This document shows, in pieces, positions 45,764-55,137 of a stretch of 64,000 bases of DNA (position 1 is the stretch's first letter; each line of letters opens with the position of its first letter). The stretch spans positions 3,224,001-3,288,000 of the forward strand of contig JAQSEB010000004.1 in assembly GCA_030063045.1 (NCBI GenBank). The letters are read 5' to 3'. The notes under the pieces were generated by a model. The model did not search any database. It saw only the letters and a program-made list of their open reading frames with translations, and was not told where the DNA came from. Source of the DNA: Pratylenchus scribneri (taxonomy: Eukaryota > Nematoda > Chromadorea > Rhabditida > Pratylenchidae). The position numbers and the translations under genes were made by a program.

Positions 45764-48700
45764 ATGGTTGTGACTCGAGAGCGGGACAACAAAGGGAGGT
45801 TCGTTAGCAGCTCGAATAATCCGGTAGCTGAGGACGGCGAAAATAATACTGAAAATGCCGACGAACAAAGCAATCCGGAAGAAATTGGGGCAGCAAACGG
45901 CAATCCTAATGAAAATTCCGCCGATAATAACAATGGAAATAATTTGCTGGGCGAAATGAGAATGCTTTTTGAAAGATTTGAACAGACTCAAAATGAGCGG
46001 TCAACGGCGTTGCAGTACCGCTTTGAACAATTTGAACAATTACAGGAAAATAGGATGGAAATGATGAGAAGAGAATTGAGGACAGAACTTAATGAGAAAT
46101 TGGAAAATTTTGAATCGAGACTAGCGAGAAATATTGGAAATGATTTTGGCGACTTTGAATTATTCTCAAATGCAGTTGGAAAGAATAATGGGAATAATCG
46201 GACTCATAATAATGCTCAAAATTTTGGAAACTTTAGCAAATCTCGCACTTCGGAACAATTTGTTGGCCAAACAAGTGGAACGCAGAATAATGATAGTCCC
46301 AATGAAATAGTCGGAGCACTTAGAGACATGGTGTTAGGAATGGAAAAGCGAACTTCTGAGCTTATTAAAGCTAATGAGTGCCAACAATTTGCCCAAATCT
46401 CAGCAACCATCAAAGATTTAGCAGGGAATGAAGGAAGGACCCAACTTTTAAATTATTTTGCCAATTTGGAGACCATCACCGAAGGATGGAATAACCAAAG
46501 ACGGGCTCAACTATTGGCTACCCACTTGATTGGACAATGCCGAGTCATATTTGATGGTTTGGGGGCAGGAGAAAGAAATGATTATATTCAAATCAAAAAT
46601 GCTATATTGAGAAGTGGGGGCGGAAATAATGCACTGCGTTATGCAGCTCAATCCAAACTTCATTCTGGTTTAAGACCGGAAAATAAAGAAAACCTGCGAG
46701 AATACGGGCTCAGAATTTTGGCATTGACCAGAGATTCACTTTTATCCAATGTGCCGGACACAGCTGTGGAAGATTTGGCCAAATCATATTTTCTCAATTC
46801 TATGCCAAATCAACAGATTAAAAACGCACTTTCCATGGTCCATGACAATATGAGATTTCATCAGTTGATTGATAAAGCGGAAGAACTCCGAGAAAGAGCA
46901 AACCTGAGTTTTCCATCGCAAAATTGGCCATCAAATAATATCCGATCACAAAATTGGTCATCAAATAATAATCAAAATTTTGGTAGTTTTGCGCCACAAA
47001 TTAATTCCGCAGAGAAGTCAAGTGGACCAGAGCCACAAAAATCTACTGGTGCCAACTCAACCCCCCTGGGAATTAATCGGGCTAAAATTGGAAATAATAA
47101 TTGGAATAGTCCACAAAATGGCCAAAAGTCGTTTGGGAAGAATGTGAAATTTGCCAATACACAAATGGTGTTTGGAAATGAAGAAAATGATAAAGATGGA
47201 ATTTTGCAGCATGTAGAAAATCTAATTGAAGAGCCGCAAAATGAAGATAATGATGAACAGTTCCTGGAAAATGATGAAAGTGAAATTTATCTGGGAACAA
47301 ATGTGATTAGTATGGACGCAAAATTCCCCAGAAATTGGGAAAAAAGAGATTTTCTTGTGCCGCTCAAAATTAAATCCGGTGTTGGTTTGGACTATGCTTT
47401 GATTGATTCATCAGGAAAAGCGGAAACTATTCATATTGGCAAGCCTAAAGGACCAATTTGTTTATGCAAAGCAAAAATTTTTGATCAAAAAATGGATATT
47501 CTTATCGATTCCGGGGCAACAATTAATGTTATTTCCACTGGCTTTTTGGAAAATCTAATGGAAGAAAGAGAAGTTAATCCACATCAGCCTATTTTCACAA
47601 AAAGTACTTTGGCGAACAATAATGATATGGGATTTGTTGCTGGAATTACACTACCAGTGGAAATTGGTGCCAAAAAGTACTATTGCGAATTCCAAATTAC
47701 GGATGAGACCTCCTTCCCAATAATTCTTGGAACAGCTTCATTATCCGATTTGGGTTTTAAATTGATTGACCCAGTTACCGGAAAAGATTTACTTAAAAAT
47801 GAAAATTCCAAACCTCCAAAACAAAATTCACATGCATTGGTCACATGTATTGGCACTCAAACCATACAGCCATTGGGAAAAAGAATAATTGAGATTAAAT
47901 CAAATGTTTCAGATGGAGAATACCTGTTAGAAATTGCAAAACTGGAGAACATGTTGATCACAATGGTTAATGGAAAAGCCAAAATTGTTGTTGAGAATAA
48001 GCAAATAATGCCAATAAATTGGGAGAATGATTCAATTATTGGAAAAATTGAAGAAATTAAACTGGAAAATTTGTGTTGTGGATTGGGGGTGGAAGAAAAA
48101 ATGGAATCGAATAATGAACAACCTGAAAGAATAAAATCGATTATGAATATGCTGAAAATGGGAAAATTAAATCAAAGTGAAAAAATGCAATTGGAAGGTT
48201 TAATTAAGGAATTCTCAACACTATTTGCTTTGGATGATACTGAGCTTGGCCAAACCGAATTGGTTATGCACAAAATTGAGTTGGTGGAAAACAAAATCGT
48301 GAAATTGCCAATTCGGTCTATACCATTTGCCTATCGTGAAAAAGTGGCTAATATGGTTCAAGATTATTTGAATAGGGGTGTAATTCGCCCTTCAAATTCG
48401 CCATTTTCTGCTCCAATTGTTTTGGTTAAAAAGAAAGACGGGACGCTCAGAATGTGCATTGATTATCGACAATTAAATAATATTACTCGGAAGGATGCCT
48501 ACCCAATACCCAATATTGATGCAATGCTCTTGAGCTTGGGGAACAAAAAATATTTTTCTTCCTTGGATTTGCTCTCAGGATACTGGCAAATAAAAATGGA
48601 CCCAAAAAGCATTGAAAAAACTGCGTTTAATGCAATGAATGGCCATTATGAATTCGTCGTAATGCCTTTTGGGCTTACAAATGCACCCGCAACTTTTGAA

Positions 48701-49783
48701 CGTTTCATGGAAAGAATACTGGACGGAATAATTGGGGATTTCGTATTTGTTTATCTCGATGATATTTTAATCGCATCAGAATCTTGGGAAGAACATTTAA
48801 TGCATTTAAAAGAAGTTCTCAAACGAATTGAAAAAAGCGGATTAAAATTAAAGCCAAGCAAATGCGAGTTGATTGCTGAAGAAATTGATTTTTTGGGTCA
48901 TACTTTAACTCGCGAAGGCCTTAAAATGAACACCAAAAAAGTTGAATCAATTAAAAAATTTCCGATTCCAGCAAAATTGAAAGAATTGCAAAGTTTTTTG
49001 GGTCTGGCTGGATATTACAGAAAATTTATCAAAGATTTTGCACTTATTGCAAAACCACTTTATGGGATGCTCAAAAAGAATAATTCATTTTCATGGAACG
49101 AAGAATGCCAAAAATCATTTAAAATTTTGATCGAAAAAATTGCAGATGATGTAACATTGTGTTTCCCAGATTTTAAAGCAGCCATGGAAGATGAAAAAAG
49201 GGCATTTATTATTCAGACTGATGCTAGCAAATTAGGAATTGCGGGAATACTGGGTCAATTGGATGGAAAAGGAAAATCCAGGCCTATTTATTTCGTTTCA
49301 AGGATTTGTAAAGATGCTGAAACTCGATATGGCATTAGTGAATTGGAAGCTTTGGCACTTAAATTTGCCGTTAAAAAATTCGCCCCATTCATAATTGGCA
49401 TAAAAACTATAATCGAAACGGACCATTCGCCTCTTGTGCAAATGTTTTCCAATCCAAAAGATTGTGGCAGCCCTAGAGTAAACCGTTGGGCGATGGAAAT
49501 AATGTCCAAATTTGATTTAATAATTAAATATAAACCTGGAAAATCGAATGTGAATGCCGACGCACTCAGCAGGGCTTTTGCCGATGAAAATTCAAAAACA
49601 ATTTTAAATACAATTGAAAATAATAAACCTGGGATTGATCAGTTTGAGTGCCTTGGCCATAATTCTAAAATTCCGGTTGATCAATTGGCCAAAATGGAGT
49701 CATTTTGTTTGGCGAATATTGATGGAAATATTGCAGAAAAGAAAGATGAATGGAGAATTGCACAACAAATGATTTTCGCCTAG
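45764..49783 (+). CDS. Retrotransposon polyprotein 1: Gag, aspartic protease, reverse transcriptase, RNase H
   Basis: The likely start is the ATG at 45764; the frame is open slightly upstream. It is about 1,339 codons long. The N-terminal ~480 residues are Gag-like, with a coiled coil and Asn/Gln-rich stretches; I see no CCHC zinc knuckle. The protease has ILIDSGATINVIS (near 47500). RT carries the FVYLDDILIAS catalytic box (near 48750), preceded by LDLLSGYWQIKM. RNase H has IIQTDASKLGIAG, and its end shows the family motif GKSNVNADALSRA. The frame stops at 49781-49783, between RNase H and integrase, 34 nt into the next frame. Confidence 0.95.
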   Translation: MVVTRERDNKGRFVSSSNNPVAEDGENNTENADEQSNPEEIGAANGNPNENSADNNNGNNLLGEMRMLFERFEQTQNERSTALQYRFEQFEQLQENRMEMMRRELRTELNEKLENFESRLARNIGNDFGDFELFSNAVGKNNGNNRTHNNAQNFGNFSKSRTSEQFVGQTSGTQNNDSPNEIVGALRDMVLGMEKRTSELIKANECQQFAQISATIKDLAGNEGRTQLLNYFANLETITEGWNNQRRAQLLATHLIGQCRVIFDGLGAGERNDYIQIKNAILRSGGGNNALRYAAQSKLHSGLRPENKENLREYGLRILALTRDSLLSNVPDTAVEDLAKSYFLNSMPNQQIKNALSMVHDNMRFHQLIDKAEELRERANLSFPSQNWPSNNIRSQNWSSNNNQNFGSFAPQINSAEKSSGPEPQKSTGANSTPLGINRAKIGNNNWNSPQNGQKSFGKNVKFANTQMVFGNEENDKDGILQHVENLIEEPQNEDNDEQFLENDESEIYLGTNVISMDAKFPRNWEKRDFLVPLKIKSGVGLDYALIDSSGKAETIHIGKPKGPICLCKAKIFDQKMDILIDSGATINVISTGFLENLMEEREVNPHQPIFTKSTLANNNDMGFVAGITLPVEIGAKKYYCEFQITDETSFPIILGTASLSDLGFKLIDPVTGKDLLKNENSKPPKQNSHALVTCIGTQTIQPLGKRIIEIKSNVSDGEYLLEIAKLENMLITMVNGKAKIVVENKQIMPINWENDSIIGKIEEIKLENLCCGLGVEEKMESNNEQPERIKSIMNMLKMGKLNQSEKMQLEGLIKEFSTLFALDDTELGQTELVMHKIELVENKIVKLPIRSIPFAYREKVANMVQDYLNRGVIRPSNSPFSAPIVLVKKKDGTLRMCIDYRQLNNITRKDAYPIPNIDAMLLSLGNKKYFSSLDLLSGYWQIKMDPKSIEKTAFNAMNGHYEFVVMPFGLTNAPATFERFMERILDGIIGDFVFVYLDDILIASESWEEHLMHLKEVLKRIEKSGLKLKPSKCELIAEEIDFLGHTLTREGLKMNTKKVESIKKFPIPAKLKELQSFLGLAGYYRKFIKDFALIAKPLYGMLKKNNSFSWNEECQKSFKILIEKIADDVTLCFPDFKAAMEDEKRAFIIQTDASKLGIAGILGQLDGKGKSRPIYFVSRICKDAETRYGISELEALALKFAVKKFAPFIIGIKTIIETDHSPLVQMFSNPKDCGSPRVNRWAMEIMSKFDLIIKYKPGKSNVNADALSRAFADENSKTILNTIENNKPGIDQFECLGHNSKIPVDQLAKMESFCLANIDGNIAEKKDEWRIAQQMIFA

Positions 49784-51909
49784 TAGTCCCTATCGAATTT
49801 CAAGAATTACTCTTTCACGAAAAACATTCTGGCACTTTTGGCACACATTCTTCAGCCATCAAAATGTTTCTTTTAATGAAAAAAACCTATTTCTGGACAA
49901 ATATGCGGGCCGATATTGAACGTTGGGTTCGTGCCTGCCCCGTTTGTGCATGTTGCCGAGAGCCACGGAAAAATACACCTCCATTATTACCATTTGAAAT
50001 TAACGAACCATGGGAATTGATTTGCATGGACATTTTGCAATTGGGTCTTACCACAGCTGGGAATAAATATGTGCTGGTGTGTATTGATCACTTTTCAAAA
50101 TTCTTAATTTGCCATCCATTGAAATCTAAATCTGCGGAGGAAACAGCAAGAACATTTGTGGAACATGTAATTTTGAAGTTCGGCCCTCCCAAAAAATTAC
50201 ATTCGGATAAAGGAAAAGAATTCGTTAATTCGATCATTAAACAAACCTGCAAAATCCTTCAAATACAGCAATCAACAACCTCTGGGTACAACCCGAGATC
50301 GAATGGCATTACTGAGCGGGTCAATAGGGACATCATTTCAATGTTGCGAAAAACTTGCATTATCCCACAAGATTGGGATAAAAAATTGCCATATGCAGTT
50401 TTCAGTCATAATATTGGGATCCATCAATCGACAGGAGAAAGCCCCTTTTATATTCTTTTTGGAAAGGACCCTTTCATCCCATCCAATGTGGACCCGAATA
50501 TTATGCCGACCAAATATAATGTTGATAATTATGATGACTATAAGCAAATTATGGCCGAAAATTTGGGAAATATCATTTTGAAAGTGAACAATGAATTAGT
50601 GGATGCGCGAAATAATTTCAAGAAGAATTATGACAAAAATAAAAAAGTCGTACAAGAAAAATTTCAAGTTGGACAAAGAGTCATGGTGAAAAAAGTCGAT
50701 ATTCAGGGCAAAAAGTTGGACTTTAAATTTGTCGGGCCATTTAGAATTATTACATTGGAGAATAATAAAGCGGAAGTTGAACCTATCTTTAAATCAAAAG
50801 AATTAAAAAGAGAATGGGTATTGATTGATAGAGTGGCCAAAGTTGCACCGGAGTGCAACAATTTCTTCGGGAAGAGGGAAGAGTTGATTAGACGCTGTGC
50901 TGCCAGTGGCATTGCACAAAATACACAAATAATTTCAATAATTGCTTCCTTTTCAGAGAAAATTAATATGGAAACAATTAAAGTCAAAGAAATTATCGAT
51001 GAATGGGAATCGGCACCAAAAGAATTGGCAATTTTTCTTGTGGAACAAAATGGTTTGGGACCCCAATCATTGTGTACAATTGGAAAGAATGGGCATGAAA
51101 ATTGCAAAGAATTAATTGTGTCCAACATTTTGCCATTTTCCAATTTATCAACCAAAATTTCCAACATTAAAATTCAATCATTGGCTGGTCAACTTGCACT
51201 CCGTGTGCTTGATTCCACTCAAAATGACAATTTATATGAAGCAGCCAAGAAAGCAGATGACCCAATTTTTAATTCAAAATTCATGTTCGACCCTCTGATA
51301 AAGTCAGAGTTGACCAAAGAATGCACTCGTCGTTTGCAATATTGTGAATTGGCCAAAAGTTATCTGTCAAAATTCTCAAAGGCAGAAATCCCCATCCGTG
51401 CACTTGGGAAATGTGGCAATTTGGTCAATTGCAAACAAATTGAGGGCAATAAAATTGTTCATTTGAATGGGAAAAATTCTGATTTATTGGGCCCTGCATG
51501 GGAAATGGCATTTCATTCTTCCAATATCGATAAACTGACACTCAACGACCCATTTTTCGGTTATTGCCCCACCGGGTTCCCCATGCCCGAGTTGGCGGAT
51601 AATTTCAAAATGCATAATTACGACAAATTGGACCAAATTACCAATCAATTCCGCCGAGCTATTTGCACTGGCCTGAACCAAGCAATTCTCATTTATCTGC
51701 CTATGGTCACAAATGAAACAAGCAAAGCCCTCAATGATTTATTCACAATTTTGGACTGCTTTCCGCATATTACAATCTATTTCATTCCGCCGCCGCCGGC
51801 CAAAAATGACCATTTTGATGCAATAATTGATCAATTGTTGGCTTACAAATCAATCCATATTTTCACAAACCTCAATTACCGTGGTCGAACATTGATGAAT
51901 TTATCATAA
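49750..51909 (+). CDS. Retrotransposon polyprotein 2: integrase plus ~360-residue extension of unknown function
   Basis: 719 codons in the -1 frame relative to the upstream polyprotein. The frame opens exactly at the ATG 49750, since a TGA precedes it. Integrase begins with an HHCC zinc domain (HEKHSGTFGTH...CPVCACC). The catalytic core follows with D in CMDILQ, D in LHSDKGKEF and E in SNGITERVNR, and then a GPF-type module (KFVGPFRIITL) near residue 325. The remaining ~360 residues, up to the stop inside the right LTR, match nothing I recognise. They are soluble, with no signal or TM segment, and end in a Pro-rich IPPPPAK stretch before a short helix. A normal Ty3 integrase would stop near residue 400. 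Confidence 0.93.
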   Translation: MENCTTNDFRLVVPIEFQELLFHEKHSGTFGTHSSAIKMFLLMKKTYFWTNMRADIERWVRACPVCACCREPRKNTPPLLPFEINEPWELICMDILQLGLTTAGNKYVLVCIDHFSKFLICHPLKSKSAEETARTFVEHVILKFGPPKKLHSDKGKEFVNSIIKQTCKILQIQQSTTSGYNPRSNGITERVNRDIISMLRKTCIIPQDWDKKLPYAVFSHNIGIHQSTGESPFYILFGKDPFIPSNVDPNIMPTKYNVDNYDDYKQIMAENLGNIILKVNNELVDARNNFKKNYDKNKKVVQEKFQVGQRVMVKKVDIQGKKLDFKFVGPFRIITLENNKAEVEPIFKSKELKREWVLIDRVAKVAPECNNFFGKREELIRRCAASGIAQNTQIISIIASFSEKINMETIKVKEIIDEWESAPKELAIFLVEQNGLGPQSLCTIGKNGHENCKELIVSNILPFSNLSTKISNIKIQSLAGQLALRVLDSTQNDNLYEAAKKADDPIFNSKFMFDPLIKSELTKECTRRLQYCELAKSYLSKFSKAEIPIRALGKCGNLVNCKQIEGNKIVHLNGKNSDLLGPAWEMAFHSSNIDKLTLNDPFFGYCPTGFPMPELADNFKMHNYDKLDQITNQFRRAICTGLNQAILIYLPMVTNETSKALNDLFTILDCFPHITIYFIPPPPAKNDHFDAIIDQLLAYKSIHIFTNLNYRGRTLMNLS

Positions 51910-52007
51910 ATTGAAGTTGTTAATTTAATTTTGGAAAATAAATAAATTGACTTTAAATAAATTGAATTTAATTTATTTCTTTGCACATCCGCTGCGCACG
52001 TTGTATT
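51898..52007 (+). repeat. Right terminal direct repeat (LTR), 110 bp
   Basis: Identical to the left copy. Its first 12 bases include the last codons and the TAA stop of the integrase frame, so coding sequence runs into the LTR. Confidence 0.9.
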
Positions 52008-52209
52008 CCAAAAAGAAATAATTTTCCATTTGATGGGGAAACTCAATGAAAAAAAGGTTGAAATTTAATAAAGTTTTAATTTCATTAATTTGTCAATTAT
52101 ATTTATTCAATAAAATTTAAATAGAAAAATGGCAAAAAAAGTGATTTTGATAGCCAATAGTCCATAATCTTTTATATTTCCCCGTATTATTTTCTTCTTT
52201 AAAATAATC

Positions 52210-54214
52210 TCAATTTGTTTTTGTTGTGCCAATATTATTATTTTCGCTGGTTGTTCGGCGCCTCTTTTTCGCCTCCTCTTCCTTCTTCATTTCGGCCCTT
52301 CTTTTCTCCTCCTTTTTCAACAAATTTGCCACAAATTGATGGATTTGCTTCTCCTCTTCTTCGCTTATCATTTTCTTTTCCATCCCCTTCTTCTTCATTC
52401 CTCCACCATTTTCGGAATTTTGTCGTCGTTTTTTGCTCAACTTCTTCTTCCGTTGTTGCTGCCCATTCCAATGTTCTTCCTCTTCTCCCGCTGAATAATC
52501 ATTTTGGCTGCCACCATTTTCATTATGTTGATTTTGAACATATTCATTTAGGCCTTCTTTCTTAAAAAATTAGCATAAATCAATTATGGACCCAGAATAA
52601 CTAAGTCACATTCTTTTGGCCATAGCTCAGCAAGGTATTAGTCAATTTCGGAAGGCAATAGATCATTCGAAAGCTCTAAATGTCCTCTAAAAAGTGGCCT
52701 AGTTTTAATTTTATGAAATCCAAACTTAAAAAATGTTTTATGTCTTTAAATAAATTAAACCAGAATTTTTAGGGGAAAAGCCACTTATTTTAAAATTGTT
52801 TTAAATTTCAAAAATTTAGCTAAGCCACTTTTTAGAGGACATTTAAAGCTTTCAAAAGGCATATCGCCTTCCAAAATTGGTTGTTTCCTTGTTGAGATAT
52901 GGCCAAAAGAAAGTCATATAAACTGATATTCCCTCAATGCCCACCTCCAATATTTGATGGCCATCGCCTTTATCCTTCCATTCCATCATTGGCCCAGTCA
53001 TTTCCATTTGTTGTCTATTTCGGTTCAACAAAGATTGGCTCAATTTGAATGCAGCTGTGCGCAATATTTCGGCTGCTTCCAATTCGGCCGCACTCAAACA
53101 TGGCTGTTCATTTGCTGAATGTTCCGATGTCGGGCCAACATTTTGGTCTTGCTCTGCCGGTTCATTTCCTTCCGTGGAACACTAAATTTACAAAAAGAGG
53201 AATTTAATTTCTCAACAAATCCCAAAATTTTACTTCTAATTTGATGCCATTTTCCTCCATTTGATGATTGCCGACATTATTTATTGCTTCCATCGTTTCT
53301 TCTTCCTCTACTTCTATTTTCACTTCCACCCTCTTTCCATTTTGTTGTCCATTTGATGAAGTTTGTGCCAAATTGTCGGATTCCATTCCCAATGAATTTC
53401 CTTGGCCAAAATGGCTAATATCCATATTCGCATTATTGATTTGCTGTACCATTTGTTGTTGTTCTCCGACAACCATTCGAGAACTTTCCCTGGTCAATAT
53501 TGCGCAAGTAATCAATCGTTGGATTTGACGTCTTTTGTTCACCAATTCCAAGTCAATTTGGAGCAAAGACTGTACAAAAAAAAACATTTATTTTAATTTT
53601 TATTCTCATATATTTTTGAATAAGCCCCAACTTGGCACGGTGCAAACTTTGCCCAATTTATAATAAATTTCATGGATTGAATTTAATGTTTCTCGTATCA
53701 ATTCAATAGTGGACAGTCGGCTATCTAATAATAATAATATTAATTTAGTTTTCAGAATTGTTCCAAAAAGAAAAAACCACTGAAAATTTAGCTTAATGAA
53801 GATTTAAAATGGTTTTTTTGACAAAATTCAATCAATTCTGAACTAATTTAAATAAAATTAATAAATTTGATAGCCTGACTCCGAAAATATTTCCCCTTTT
53901 GTGCCCACCTGTCCTGCATATTGTCCATGGGCATAGGCCAAATGGTCAAGAAAGGCCCATTCGGTTGGGAAGGAGGTGGCATCCACATTGGTCAATCCTG
54001 CTGCCGGCGGACATTCCAAACATTTGAATGGTCGAAGTCCTAGATGGATTTGGGCCAAATGGGCTTCCAAGGCGAGGTCATGTGGGAAATGGACGTGAAT
54101 GGGACAGAGAGGACAGCGTAAAGGAGGCAAAATGGGAATGGCAGAAGAAGATGACGAAGAAGAAGCATTGGAAGGGTCAGCGGATGTAGAGGCATAAAAT
54201 GTTGAAGAGGACAT
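52210..54214 (-). CDS. Nuclear protein with C2H2-like fingers and a basic coiled-coil tail
   Basis: Coding blocks on minus are 53909-54214, about 53624-53734, about 53234-53573, about 52945-53181 and 52210-52574. The first starts MSSSTFYASTSADPSNASSS and carries two atypical zinc-finger segments (RCPLCPIHVHF...HLAQIH and FKCLECPPAAG...HLAYAH). The middle blocks are Gln/Asn- and Glu-rich (EVKIEVEEEETMEAI). The last is a strongly basic/acidic coiled coil (KKRRQNSENGGGMKKKGMEK), with likely nuclear localisation signals. A transcription or chromatin factor is the simplest reading. I do not recognise the orthologue. The joint between the first and second blocks has a phase conflict, so a small exon or alternative donor is missing from this model. 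Confidence 0.7.
52610..52915. mobile_element. Family-A palindromic MITE in zinc-finger gene intron
   Basis: Arms 'cattcttttggccatagctc' and 'ttgagatatggccaaaagaa', with the paired 'cctctaaaaagtggcc' and 'gccactttttagaggacat' blocks: one of the best preserved copies. Confidence 0.9.
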
Positions 54215-55134
54215 TTTTGTGTGAAAATTGTTGCTGAAATTTGTTTTTAAAAATGTAAAATTGGTTCTTCAAAAAAAACATTGCATTATTAAGGGGGAAT
54301 AATAATGAATGGGGAAGGGCAAAATTGGTCATAGGATGGATGGAAGGAGGTAGGATGTCCACAAAACAATCGATTTGTTTGGCCATTTTGGCTGTGTTGA
54401 CAGCCATTGGTCCCAAGCACAGGCGGCGGGAATGGGAGGGACTTGGCCAATCCTTCTCTTATTGCCGCATTTTTTGCCAATAAAAAGGGAAGAAAATTTT
54501 GTCGCCAAAGGGAGGTCCCCTTTTTGACAAAACAATCGATAGAAAAGAAATAAGGGGAAGGGGAATGGTGGCTTTGGCGAGGCTAGGAAAAATGGGGGAA
54601 TTGAATAATCCCAGCGAAAAGTCAAGAGCGAGTAGCAAAATGAATAGAGGAGAAAATGTAGAATGAAAATAAATAAAATGCGCTGACTGACTGAATCGAT
54701 TTGTGTTTGGGTAGAAAAATATGACGGATAAAAAATGGATGGAGAGAGGCAACTATAAAAAGAAGAATGGTAATCAATTCAACAAATTTGGCTTTGAATG
54801 AAGATTTATTTATTTATTTAATCTTTAATTGAGCGGATGGATGAAAATGTGAAATAAATATTATTAACTAATATGGGAAATATTAAAATATTATTTTTTA
54901 ATTGAATTTTCAATTGAATCGATGCGTTAAATGTATACAGTATTTTCAAGCCTTAAGGCACATTTAAGGCAATGAATGTGAAGAGATATCCCTCTTGTCC
55001 CTTTCCTTTGATTAGTTGTCAGTGCTACCGTATTTCTGCCTTCTTTTGAATAAAAGGGAAACTAATGAATGAGTGATGAGAAGATATGCCTTAAATGAAG
55101 TAAAAATTAATTTAGAAATCAGCAGAATATATCC
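54215..55134. other. Upstream spacer of zinc-finger gene
   Basis: No gene supported. Pyrimidine-rich minus-strand frames at 54289-54752 overlap in several phases and are typical of promoter/5' UTR composition. Confidence 0.5.
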
Positions 55135-55137
55135 GGA

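Larger units (their letters stand above)
45566..52007 (+). mobile_element. Ty3/gypsy-type LTR retrotransposon
   Basis: A 6.4-kb element bounded by identical 110-bp direct repeats (45566-45675 and 51898-52007). A primer-binding-like TGGTAGCACCGAATC sequence begins directly after the left repeat. Two long frames encode Gag, protease, RT and RNase H, then integrase plus extension. The order protease-RT-RNase H-integrase identifies Ty3/gypsy (Metaviridae). Identical ends and long intact frames imply a recent insertion. No target-site duplication is visible, the terminal repeats are unusually short and lack TG...CA ends, and no polypurine tract precedes the right repeat, so the true boundaries may differ. 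There is no envelope-like membrane protein. Confidence 0.93.
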
